Shown piece by piece: positions 18,401 through 26,345 of a stretch of 64,000 nt of DNA. Positions within the stretch are counted from its first letter, which is position 1. The number at the start of each line of letters is the position of its first letter. The notes under the pieces are model-generated. The model was given only the letters and a program-made list of their open reading frames with translations, ran no database searches and was not told the DNA's origin. Position numbers and translations under genes: made by a program. Source of the stretch: Saccharopolyspora galaxeae (GTDB lineage: Bacteria; Actinomycetota; Actinomycetes; Mycobacteriales; Pseudonocardiaceae); NCBI RefSeq assembly GCF_016526145.1, contig NZ_JADDUE010000006.1, positions 62,001 to 126,000 of the forward strand. The letters are read 5' to 3'.

Positions 18401-18536
18401 CGCGAGCAGGCACTCGGACGCGGACGCGCGACCACCCCAAGAGTCCACTTCGGACTCCGCTGCGCCCGGTGCACGGCACCGCAGACCCGCGGATTCCCCT
18501 TCGCCGCACGATTCTTGGACGTCGCGCGGCTACTGA
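15402..18536 (+). CDS. Large TPR-like/intrinsically disordered protein downstream of ettA
   Basis: A 1044-residue protein with GTG start and GGGAGG 3 bases upstream of it. Residues 1-355 are Ala/Leu/Arg-rich helical pairs (for example LTCLRRAYAADRRWRAAMHSARVRLL) that look like a TPR-type superhelix. Residues about 370-1044 are low complexity, rich in Ala, Pro, Glu, Asp, Arg and Ser, with no hydrophobic core and no membrane helix, so probably disordered. A repeated SRHADP/RHSD-like motif (SRHADPSSEHARSAAELLARH, ASRHSDADAR) recurs near the end. No known family is recognised. The 10-base gap to ettA implies co-transcription. Confidence 0.8.
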   Translation: MLASVHEAQPSGVAHELYEPAWQMRWRVPELALMLGDQAVAQARRLGDRSLRLRAEAVALFASNRLGHGVEVTGRAIAAVRDAEAADDHELATELRIELACCARSAGGHEVALRILQPVVERERIEPTLRAHALIELAAALPGKQQDGERADALDEAERLYSATSELNRDTSRVLLSRVHTARAGNLRRNGDFEEAARVAEAGLSDLERLGDPAAESGELHARLVLERVHSLLDLGRRGAAVEAAAPVVRAPVRAAAAGPSGWLRLALATRVHLPSGELAAAVQLLNDAAANAERHKLDCLLSESLSMSAQVHERSEEFAEALTCLRRAYAADRRWRAAMHSARVRLLTEFPALAEAGAAQGRGARTAHRAAEAPAPRRAADAREQSDGLAAAAPRSRTHAAEDPARTAADSAHAEHFAAVFPGAVVPDETASSGGAGASAPERTGRPETAAHPHEPAEPEETAGRRRADGTGRSRAHRAAEPPAETESPSSRRRDAAEYGSQHSTPAPESFVSRWDEPAFGRESAASAESATTFAAGHEFPQPEPPQPEAPAEPEDPLDAYRQPGEGSVRDAARRLMETLTSRVDEDRKRAQDPLRRNAADEPSTGRGADMPAPRAPQQPATGGGRRRAPEPDDEAPAGHGGVDVPVGNVTSAPFSEDFPVRDFGSRADDPLRAQSDSAPDSAPLSGFPAPRRYREETGDPAAQQPPWETARAADRWDEQPPAPDVTAIMPVIAVPEDDAESHGDAVQVGAVEPAGGTERPAAPQAEDSAPPYSDSAAGRLGALDEFAEPSDGGRRSHGRSLAEIRESLAMTQDRENESRGGARHAPAADDYLRTDAEQLDDPPRSGGSWADRYLSAYAGEDHRATGRRAARHADPDEAAAPAASDPGASLWDSAPWERGTGDAGDGSQAPADNLLPGPGVRGLGESTGANAAEPASRHADPSSEHARSAAELLARHRGAEQQAQDSPQGEVGLADLLAEALLAYENGRRGDEHDDGQRASRHSDADARPPQESTSDSAAPGARHRRPADSPSPHDSWTSRGY

Positions 18537-18658
18537 GACGTTGTGCCGAACGAGCCGGGAGCAACGGTGCTCCCTCCCCGCCGGTGAGCGGTCCAGCGGG
18601 CTTAGGGTGGAAACGTCCTGGCACAACGCGGTGCCGTCAAGCGTGGAGCAGCCTGAAG

Positions 18659-21600
18659 ATGACCTCGAAATCCCGTTCCTCGACCACAGGTCCCGCCCCG
18701 GGCTACCCGGGCGCGCCGGAGAACCCGGAAGCCGCCAAGGCGTGGTTGCTCGACCGCGCCGCGGAAACCGCGGCCGATCTCGGTGAGCTGCTCAGAACCT
18801 ACTACCGGCACGTGCCCGCCGAGGAGCTCGTCGGCGTCGAGCCGGACGAGCTGATCGCCGCGCTGCGCTCGCACTACGCCTTGGCCGCGGAGCGTCCCGC
18901 GGGCCGCCCGCTGGTGAAGGTGACCAACCCCAGCACCGACGAGGACGGCTGGGCGAACCCGGCCACCGTGCTGCAGCTGGTCACCGACGACATGCCGTAC
19001 CTGGTGGACAGCGTGATCGCCGAGCTGACCCGCAACGGTGCGCAAACGCAGCGGATCATCCATCCGATCATCGTGGTGCACCGCGACGCCGCCGGCGCGC
19101 TGCTGGACGTGCGCCCGCAAGCCGATCCGGGCGCGCCGCCGCAGGACGCGCTGGCCGAGTCGTGGATGTTCGTCGAAGTGGACCGGATCACCGATCCGAG
19201 CCGGTTGGGCGAGCTGGAGCAGGGCCTGCTCACGGTGCTCAGCGATGTCCGGGAGGTCGTCGAGGACACCGAGCGGATGCTGCAGAAGGCCCGTTCGCTG
19301 GCCGACGCGCTGAACGAGCAACCGCCGCCGTTGCCCGCCGAGCAGGTGCACGACGGCGCGGAGCTGCTGCGCTGGCTCTCGGAGGGGCACTTCACCTTCC
19401 TCGGGTACCGGCACAACGAACTCGTCGAGCAGGACGGCGCGCAGCACCTGCAGCCGGTGCTCGCCTCCGGCCTCGGGGTGCTGCGCAGCGACGACGTCGC
19501 CGCCCGCGACCTGACCAGCGGCCCGGACGTGCTGGCGGGCGCCCGCGCGGGCGAGCTGCTGGTGCTCACCCAGGCCAGCGCACCGTCCACAGTGCACCGT
19601 TCGGTGCACCCGTTCTACGTCGGTGTGAAGACTTTCGGCGCCGACGGCGAAGTCACCGGGGAGCACCGCTTCCTCGGCCTGTTCACCACCACGGCGCTGC
19701 ACGAGAACGTGCTCGACATCCCGTTCATCGAGCGGCGGGTGCGCAAAGCGATCCACAGCGCGGGATTCCCGATGGAGTCCTACTCCGGCCAGCGGATGCT
19801 GGAGGAGATCCAGAACTACCCGCGCACGGAGCTGTTCTCCACGGACCTGGAAACGCTGCGCGACACGGTGATCGGCGTGCTGGCGCTGGCCGAGCGCCGC
19901 AAGCTCAAGCCCTTCGTGCGCCGCGATCCCTACGGCCGGTTCTTCTCCTGCCTGGTCTACCTGCCGCGGGACCGCTACACGACGCGCTCCAGGCTGGCGA
20001 TGCAGGAGGTGCTGCTCGACGAACTCGGCGGCGAAAGCCTCGAATACAGCACGCGGGTCGGTGAGTCGACGCTGGCGCGGGTGCACTTCGTGGTGCACAC
20101 CAGGTCCGGCCCGCAGGCCGAGCCGGACCTGGCACGGATCCAGGAGCGGCTCTCCGACGCGATCCACACCTGGGAAGACCAGATGGTGGAGGAGCTCGAC
20201 GTGACCCCGGAGGTCGCGGGACGACCGCGCCGGGTGCGCCGTTCGGAGGCCGCCAGCGAGGCCGCGCAGCGCTACGCCGCGTCGTTCCCGGAGGCGTACA
20301 AGGAGGACTTCGGCGCGGGCGAGGGCCTGCTGGACCTGCGCCGCCTGGAGTCGCTGTCCGACGAGCGCGACCTGCGCATGTCCTTCTACACGCCGCGCGA
20401 TGCCACCCCGGGCGAGCGCCGGTTCAAGATCTACGTCGCCGGTGAGCGGGTGACGTTGTCGCGGGTGCTGCCGGTGCTGCAGAGCATGGGCGTCGAGGTG
20501 GTCGACGAGCGCCCGTACGAGGTCGTGCCGGAAACCGGCCACCGCTACTGGATCTACGACTTCGGCCTGCGCGTCGAGCCGGGCCTGCTGGAAAGCGGCG
20601 GCGCGGAACGCCTCGACACGCTGCGGGAACGCTTCGAGGACGCGTTCCGGGCGGCGTGGCTGGGCGACGCCGAGGTGGACCGGTTCAACTCGCTGGTGCT
20701 GCGCGCGGGGCTGAGCTGGCGGCAGGCTGCGGTGCTGCGCGCCTACGGCAAGTACCTGCGCCAGACCGGTGTGGCCTACGGCCAGGAGTTCATCGCCGAC
20801 GTCATCCTCACCCACCGCGAGATCACGGTGGCGCTGACCGAGCTGTTCGAGGTGCGCTTCGATCCGAAGCTGGCCGCCGACGAGCGGGCGAGCCGCCAGG
20901 AGGAGCTGGCGGGCGCGGTGACCTCCCTGATCGACGACGTCACCAGCCTCAACGCCGACAAGATCCTGCGCAGCTACCTCAGCCTGGTCCGCGCGACGCT
21001 GCGCACCAACTACTTCGCGGGCGAAGGCACCCGGCCTTACCTGGCGATGAAGCTGGAGCCGAAGGAGATCCCTGGCCTGCCGGAGCCGCGCCCGCAGTAC
21101 GAGATCTTCGTGTACTCGCCGCGGGTGGAGGGCGTGCACCTGCGGTTCGGCTCCGTCGCGCGCGGCGGGCTGCGCTGGTCGGACCGCCAGGAGGACTTCC
21201 GCACCGAGGTGCTGGGCCTGGTCAAGGCGCAGGCGGTGAAGAACGCCGTGATCGTGCCGGTCGGCGCGAAGGGCGGGTTCGTGGTCAAGCGGCCACCGCT
21301 GCCCACCGGCGATCCGGGCGCGGACCGGGAGGCGGGCCGCAACGAAGGCATCGCCTGCTACCGCATGTTCATCTCCGGCCTGCTGGACCTGACCGACAAC
21401 CTCGTCGGCGGCGAGGTCGACCCGCCGCAGGACGTGGTGCGCCACGACGGCGATGACACCTACCTGGTGGTGGCCGCGGACAAGGGGACGGCGACGTTCT
21501 CCGACATCGCCAACGAGGTCGCCGGTTCCTACGGCTTCTGGCTGGGCGACGCGTTCGCCTCCGGCGGCTCGGTCGGCTACGACCACAAGGCGATGGGCAT

Positions 21601-23599
21601 CACCGCGAAGGGCGCGTGGGAGAGCGTCAAGCGGCACTTCCGCGAACTCGACGTGGACACCCAGCGGGACGAGTTCAGCGTCGTGGGCATCGGCGACATG
21701 GCCGGTGACGTGTTCGGCAACGGGATGCTGCTGTCCGAGCACCTCAAGCTCGTCGCGGCGTTCAACCACATGCACGTGTTCATCGACCCGGATCCGGACC
21801 CGGCGAGTTCGTTCGCCGAGCGGCGGCGGTTGTTCGAGCTGCCGCGCTCCAGCTGGGACGACTACGACCGCGGCAAGATCAGCGAAGGCGGCGGGGTCTG
21901 GTCGCGCTCGCTGAAGTCGATCCCGCTGAACGACCGGGTGCGCACCGCGCTCGGCATCGACGACGCGGTGCGCGAGCTGCCGCCCGCCGAGCTGATCAAG
22001 CGGATCCTGCAGGCACCGGCCGATCTGCTGTGGAACGGCGGCATCGGCACCTACGTCAAGTCCGGCGCCGAGACCCACGCCGACGTCGGCGACAAGGCCA
22101 ACGACGCGGTCCGGGTGGACGGCGACCAGCTGCGCGTCCGGGTCGTGGGGGAGGGCGGCAACCTCGGGCTCACCCAGCTCGGCCGCATCGAGTTCGCCCG
22201 CGCGGGCGGCATGGTCAACACCGATGCGCTGGACAACTCCGCCGGGGTGGACTGCTCCGACCACGAGGTCAACATCAAGGTGCTGCTGGACCACCTGGTC
22301 GCGGAAGGGCGCCTGGACGGTGCGCAGCGCAACGAGCTGCTGGCCGAGATGACCGACGAGGTCTCCGATCTGGTGCTGGCCGACAACTACCGGCAGAACG
22401 CGGTGCTGGGCGTTTCCCGCCAGCACGCCGCGCAGATGATGTCGGTGCACGCGCGGCAGATCAGCGCGCTGGAGGAGAGCGGCAAGCTGGACCGCGAGCT
22501 GGAGGCGCTGCCGACCAAGAAGGAGTGCCGGGAGCGGGAACGCGGCGGTGCCGGGCTCAGCTCGCCCGAGCTGGCCACGTTGCTCGCGCACGTCAAGCTC
22601 TCGCTTAAGGACCAGGTGCTGGCCAGCGACCTGCCGGACGCGGACGCGTTCAGCAGCAGGCTGCCGGACTACTTCCCGCAGCCGCTGCGCGAGCGCTACG
22701 GCGACGCGGTGCCCGCGCACCCGCTGCGCCGCGAGATCACCTCGACGCTGCTGGTCAACGAGGTCGTCGACGGCGGTGGCGTGTCGTACGCGTTCCGGCT
22801 CAACGAGGAGATCGCGGCCAGCTCCACCGACGCGGTGCGCGCGTTCGCCGTGGCCACCGACGTCTACGACCTGCCGCAGCTGTGGCGGCGGATCGAAGCG
22901 CTGGACAACGTGGTGCCCACCCGGGTCGCCGACGACATGGTGCTGGAGGTCCGCAGGCTGCTGGACCGCACGTCGCGCTGGCTGCTGCAGAACCGTCCGC
23001 AACCGCTGGCGATCGGCGCCGAGATCAGCCGGTTCCGGCCGGTGGTCGCCGACCTGTCCGGCAGCGTGCGCGGCCTGCTGTGCGGGCGTGCGGCGACCGG
23101 CGCGGACGAGAAGACGCGGCGGCTCATCGACGAGGGCGTTCCGGCCGACCTGGCCGAACGCATCGGCGTGCTGCTGGACACCTACGCGCTGCTGGACATC
23201 ACCGAGGTGGCCGAGCTGGCCGAGCGGGACGCCGGGATCAGCGCGGAACGCAGTCCGCGGGAAAGCGCCGAGCTGTACTACCAGCTCTCCGAGCACCTGG
23301 ACATCGAGCGGCTGCTGCTGGCGGTCAACGAGCTCGAACGCGGCAACCGCTGGCACTCGCTGGCCCGGCTGGCGCTGCGCGACGACCTCTACGCCTCGCT
23401 GCGGGCGCTGACGATCGACGTGCTGCGCACCAGCGACCCCGAGGAACCGGCCGCGGACAAGATCGCGCAGTGGGAGGCCACCAACGCCTCGCGCATCGGC
23501 CGGGCGCGGACCTCGCTGGAGGAGATCAAGCGTTCCGGCGGCTTGGACCTGGCAACGCTGTCGGTAGCGACTCGACAGCTGCGCAGCATGGTCCGCTGA
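18659..23599 (+). CDS. gdh: NAD-specific glutamate dehydrogenase, large (about 180 kDa) type
   Basis: Oxidises L-glutamate to 2-oxoglutarate with NAD, feeding carbon into the TCA cycle. At 1646 residues it fits the L_180 class (M. tuberculosis Rv2476c, Streptomyces). N-terminal regulatory ACT-like regions (for example DDMPYLVDSVIAEL) precede a catalytic core with GGLRWSDRQEDFRTEVLGLVKAQAVKN and the active-site Lys in VPVGAKGGFVVKRPP near residue 870. NAD-binding-domain marks are GIGDMAGDVFGNGML and RVVGEGGNLGLTQLGR. The ATG at 18659 follows the stop of the previous gene by 122 bases. In M. tuberculosis activity is inhibited by unphosphorylated GarA; the same is likely but not shown here. Confidence 0.96.
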   Translation: MTSKSRSSTTGPAPGYPGAPENPEAAKAWLLDRAAETAADLGELLRTYYRHVPAEELVGVEPDELIAALRSHYALAAERPAGRPLVKVTNPSTDEDGWANPATVLQLVTDDMPYLVDSVIAELTRNGAQTQRIIHPIIVVHRDAAGALLDVRPQADPGAPPQDALAESWMFVEVDRITDPSRLGELEQGLLTVLSDVREVVEDTERMLQKARSLADALNEQPPPLPAEQVHDGAELLRWLSEGHFTFLGYRHNELVEQDGAQHLQPVLASGLGVLRSDDVAARDLTSGPDVLAGARAGELLVLTQASAPSTVHRSVHPFYVGVKTFGADGEVTGEHRFLGLFTTTALHENVLDIPFIERRVRKAIHSAGFPMESYSGQRMLEEIQNYPRTELFSTDLETLRDTVIGVLALAERRKLKPFVRRDPYGRFFSCLVYLPRDRYTTRSRLAMQEVLLDELGGESLEYSTRVGESTLARVHFVVHTRSGPQAEPDLARIQERLSDAIHTWEDQMVEELDVTPEVAGRPRRVRRSEAASEAAQRYAASFPEAYKEDFGAGEGLLDLRRLESLSDERDLRMSFYTPRDATPGERRFKIYVAGERVTLSRVLPVLQSMGVEVVDERPYEVVPETGHRYWIYDFGLRVEPGLLESGGAERLDTLRERFEDAFRAAWLGDAEVDRFNSLVLRAGLSWRQAAVLRAYGKYLRQTGVAYGQEFIADVILTHREITVALTELFEVRFDPKLAADERASRQEELAGAVTSLIDDVTSLNADKILRSYLSLVRATLRTNYFAGEGTRPYLAMKLEPKEIPGLPEPRPQYEIFVYSPRVEGVHLRFGSVARGGLRWSDRQEDFRTEVLGLVKAQAVKNAVIVPVGAKGGFVVKRPPLPTGDPGADREAGRNEGIACYRMFISGLLDLTDNLVGGEVDPPQDVVRHDGDDTYLVVAADKGTATFSDIANEVAGSYGFWLGDAFASGGSVGYDHKAMGITAKGAWESVKRHFRELDVDTQRDEFSVVGIGDMAGDVFGNGMLLSEHLKLVAAFNHMHVFIDPDPDPASSFAERRRLFELPRSSWDDYDRGKISEGGGVWSRSLKSIPLNDRVRTALGIDDAVRELPPAELIKRILQAPADLLWNGGIGTYVKSGAETHADVGDKANDAVRVDGDQLRVRVVGEGGNLGLTQLGRIEFARAGGMVNTDALDNSAGVDCSDHEVNIKVLLDHLVAEGRLDGAQRNELLAEMTDEVSDLVLADNYRQNAVLGVSRQHAAQMMSVHARQISALEESGKLDRELEALPTKKECRERERGGAGLSSPELATLLAHVKLSLKDQVLASDLPDADAFSSRLPDYFPQPLRERYGDAVPAHPLRREITSTLLVNEVVDGGGVSYAFRLNEEIAASSTDAVRAFAVATDVYDLPQLWRRIEALDNVVPTRVADDMVLEVRRLLDRTSRWLLQNRPQPLAIGAEISRFRPVVADLSGSVRGLLCGRAATGADEKTRRLIDEGVPADLAERIGVLLDTYALLDITEVAELAERDAGISAERSPRESAELYYQLSEHLDIERLLLAVNELERGNRWHSLARLALRDDLYASLRALTIDVLRTSDPEEPAADKIAQWEATNASRIGRARTSLEEIKRSGGLDLATLSVATRQLRSMVR

Positions 23600-23750
23600 G
23601 CAGCCCGGCCCGGACGCCCTTGGTGGGGTGTTGCCGGGCCGGGTGTCGGCGACGGGCGCACGGGGTGGGGCTGACCGGCGAGGGCGCCGCACACGGCCGA
23701 CTACGATCTGGGGCAGCCCCCATTCGCCGACAAGGGAAGGACGCCGAGTA

Positions 23751-24194
23751 GTGGGCGCATTCGTCTCCGAAGTCCCCCTGCGCTGGTCCGACATGGATGC
23801 GTTCGGGCACCTCAACCACGCCAGGACGGTGACCTTGCTGGAAGAGGCCCGCGCCGAGCTGCTGTTCGGCGAGGCGGGCAGGCAGGGCATGCTCGGCATG
23901 GCCGAGGGCATGGTCGTGGCGCGGGTGGTCGTGGATTACCACACCCCGGTGTCCTACTCGGCGGGCACGTTGCAGGTGCGCATCTCGGTGCGGGAGCTGA
24001 AGGCCGCGTCGTTCGTGCTGGACTACTCCGCGTTCGCGCGCGGCTCGGAGGCGGTGGCCACCGCGGAGACGGTGCTGGTGCCGTACGACCTCAAGGCGGG
24101 CCGCCCGCGCAGGCTCACCGCCGACGAGACGGCGTTCCTCACCGAGTGGCAGCTCACCCCGGCCGCGGAGGAAGCGGGACTGCACCGTGCCTGA
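23751..24194 (+). CDS. Acyl-CoA thioesterase, 4-hydroxybenzoyl-CoA-thioesterase-like hotdog fold
   Basis: A 147-residue hotdog-fold protein. The catalytic signature LRWSDMDAFGHLNHARTVTLLEEAR near residues 11-31 has the Asp and the GHLNH of the YbgC/4HBT group, and VVDYHTPVSYSAGTLQVRISV follows. It hydrolyses acyl-CoA thioesters in the cytoplasm; chain specificity is unknown. GTG 23751 has GGGAAGG 11 bases upstream. The position just after gdh equals M. tuberculosis Rv2475c. It overlaps the next gene by 8 bases. Confidence 0.9.
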   Translation: MGAFVSEVPLRWSDMDAFGHLNHARTVTLLEEARAELLFGEAGRQGMLGMAEGMVVARVVVDYHTPVSYSAGTLQVRISVRELKAASFVLDYSAFARGSEAVATAETVLVPYDLKAGRPRRLTADETAFLTEWQLTPAAEEAGLHRA

Positions 24195-24828
24195 ACTGCG
24201 GATGCCGGACCAGGTGGAGCGCGACGACCTCGGCGCCTTCGTGGCCCGGTCCGTGCGGCTGGACTCGCAGGCGGTGATCCGGCTGCGCAACCGCGGCGGG
24301 ACCGGCCGCATCGACGTGTGGTCGGCGACCCCGTTCGACGCGTTGTGCACGCGCTCGGTCGAGGGCGAGGCCGATCCGGCCGATCTGAGCGTTTCCGGCA
24401 ACGAGCTGCTGGCCGCGTTGACGGTCGCCGGTGGCCCGAAGATGGATCCCGGCCCGCCGCGGGACCTGCTGTGGCGGTCCGAGCTGCCGCCGGCCGAGGG
24501 CTGGCGCAAGGTCGACGACCTGCCCGCGAAACTGGTCGGCGAGGTCGCCGACCAGGGCGTCGGGGTGGCGAAGGAGAACGTGGGCCCGAAGGGCACGCCG
24601 CCCGCTTCGCTGATGGACCAGGAGGTGTTCACCGTCAGCGGCGGCGGCTTGGACGTGAAGGTGCCGTTGCGCTGCCTGTTCGTGGTCTCCGGGATGGGTT
24701 TCCTGCCGTCCGCGCCGCCGGAGTCGGAGATCGTGCGGGTCAGCGCCACCGATTCCTGGCTGCGCCTGGACTGCCGCTTCGGCGCCGTGGTCCGCCGCAG
24801 GCACGCCTTGCTGCCGCTGCTGATGTGA
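24187..24828 (+). CDS. Conserved actinobacterial protein, unknown function (Rv2474c-like position)
   Basis: A 213-residue soluble protein starting at a GTG inside the end of the thioesterase gene (8-base overlap), so translational coupling is expected. Visible features are an N-terminal MPDQVERDDLGAFVARSVRLDSQAVIRLR, a GRIDVWSATPFDALCTRSVEG strand pair, and a C-terminal VRRRHALLPLLM. No catalytic motif or membrane segment is apparent. The same hypothetical gene follows the thioesterase in mycobacteria (recalled as Rv2474c), which supports a real, conserved partner rather than a chance frame. Confidence 0.8.
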   Translation: MPELRMPDQVERDDLGAFVARSVRLDSQAVIRLRNRGGTGRIDVWSATPFDALCTRSVEGEADPADLSVSGNELLAALTVAGGPKMDPGPPRDLLWRSELPPAEGWRKVDDLPAKLVGEVADQGVGVAKENVGPKGTPPASLMDQEVFTVSGGGLDVKVPLRCLFVVSGMGFLPSAPPESEIVRVSATDSWLRLDCRFGAVVRRRHALLPLLM

Positions 24829-24909
24829 GAAGCTGTTTTTGATCTTGCTCTCGGCAGGTGTCCGGGTAGCGGAACCGCAGCGGCCGCGCCCCTGTCAGAA
24901 CGGGCCGCG

Positions 24910-26214
24910 TCAGGCCGAGCGGGTGGTGCGGGCCATGAACGCGTCGACCGCCGAGCTCACCGCGCCCTCCAGCGGGCCGCGCCGGAAGAACTGCTTCCAC
25001 AGCACCGCGAACCCGATGGAGAACAGCAGGAACAGTTCCGGCATGTACATGTTCAGGAACGCCACGAAGCCCACCGGCCGGTGCCCGTCCGGGGGGAACG
25101 CGGGGAAGTCCGGGATGCCGGACACGTCCTGGCCCATGCTCGCGAGATTCGCCAGCGTCTCCGGCACCCCGCTCAGCGGCCAGCCGCCGACGACGACCTG
25201 CCAGGCCATCACCAGCGCGTGCAGCGCGTACAGCGTCAACGCCATGGAGCCCGCCTTGACCAGCGGGGACACCGCGCGGCCCGCGCGGTCGGCGAGTTCC
25301 AGGCAGCCCGCCAGCACGGCGACCGCGACGCCCAGCGAACCCAGCAGCTCGAACGACGAGCCGCTGTGCGCGCGGGCGGCCAGCAGGAATTCGGGATGCC
25401 CGACCGGGACGGTGCCCTCCATCAGCACGTCCGGCAGGCGTCCGGCCAGCAGCGCCGAAACGGTGTAGGTCAGCGCCGCCAGGCCCGCACCGCCCAGCGC
25501 CAGCCGCAGCCGCACCGCGCCGGAGCGCAGGTCCAGCCTGCCGACCGCCAGCCCGGCCAGCACCAGCGCCAGGTAGGACGTCGCCGGGTAGAAGTCCAGC
25601 AGCAGCAGGTCCAGCACCCCGAGATCACCGATCAGGTGGCCGGGATCGATCGAGTTCACCGCTTCGACCATCATCGCCACCGGGCTGCCCTCGGTGACCG
25701 CGGCCCGCAGCAGGTACGAAACCTGCGGTCCGAGCGCGACCATCAGCACCGCCGAGATCGCCAGCCCGCGCGCCCGCATGCCGACGAACGGCAGCGCGAG
25801 CAGGAAGTACGCCCCGTAGAAGGGGATGATCACGGTGAGCAGGAACCCGGTCGCGTCGGTGCAGGTGGCCAGCAGCAGCCCGATCAGCACCAGCAGCACC
25901 GCGCGCACCGCGATGCGCTTCCGCGCGTCCCGCAACTTCTGCCCGGTCAACGGGGTGCGGCGACCCGTCAGCATCGCCAGCGACACCCCGGCGAGGAACG
26001 TGAACAACGCCGTCGCGCGGCCGCTGCACGCGCCAGCCAGCGCGAGCTCCACGGCGCCACCGCTGAACGGCGCACCGAAGTGGATCACGAACATGCCGAA
26101 GACGGCGACGAACCGGGCGAGATCCACGCCCAGCAGCCGCGGGGCGCGGCCGGTTCGGGGGCGCTGAACGCTCGGCTTGGCATCGTTGTGCGGTGCCGGG
26201 CTCGCTGCGGTCAT
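24910..26214 (-). CDS. DUF418/DUF1624-type membrane acyltransferase-like protein
   Basis: A 434-residue membrane protein with about ten hydrophobic segments. RLLGVDLARFVAVFGMFVIHFG at residues 26-47 is the D-x-x-R...H pattern of heparan-alpha-glucosaminide N-acetyltransferase-like and DUF418 proteins, followed by GRATALFTFLAGVSLAML. The C-terminal third has SMALTLYALHALVMAWQVVVGG and MYMPELFLLFSIGFAVLWKQFFRRGPLE, the closing motif of DUF418. It probably moves acyl groups across the membrane, but neither donor nor acceptor is known. It is convergent with the Rv2474c-like gene. Confidence 0.82.
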   Translation of the reverse strand: MTAASPAPHNDAKPSVQRPRTGRAPRLLGVDLARFVAVFGMFVIHFGAPFSGGAVELALAGACSGRATALFTFLAGVSLAMLTGRRTPLTGQKLRDARKRIAVRAVLLVLIGLLLATCTDATGFLLTVIIPFYGAYFLLALPFVGMRARGLAISAVLMVALGPQVSYLLRAAVTEGSPVAMMVEAVNSIDPGHLIGDLGVLDLLLLDFYPATSYLALVLAGLAVGRLDLRSGAVRLRLALGGAGLAALTYTVSALLAGRLPDVLMEGTVPVGHPEFLLAARAHSGSSFELLGSLGVAVAVLAGCLELADRAGRAVSPLVKAGSMALTLYALHALVMAWQVVVGGWPLSGVPETLANLASMGQDVSGIPDFPAFPPDGHRPVGFVAFLNMYMPELFLLFSIGFAVLWKQFFRRGPLEGAVSSAVDAFMARTTRSA

Positions 26215-26345
26215 GACGTCCTGCTGGAGACGGGAGGCGGAACTCGGGCGTACGACAACTTACCGGGCGGGTACTTCCGCCCCGGCCCATGGTCAGCAAC
26301 GTGGAGGCCGCGATCACATCCGGCCTGGCCGGCGGCGTGTCGCGA

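Noticed and set aside
18602-23911. A 1769-codon open frame antisense to the glutamate dehydrogenase gene
   Set aside because: High GC with biased third positions leaves the antisense frame free of stops. Its protein is His/Gln/Arg/Val-rich with no domain, while the sense frame is a textbook NAD-GDH.
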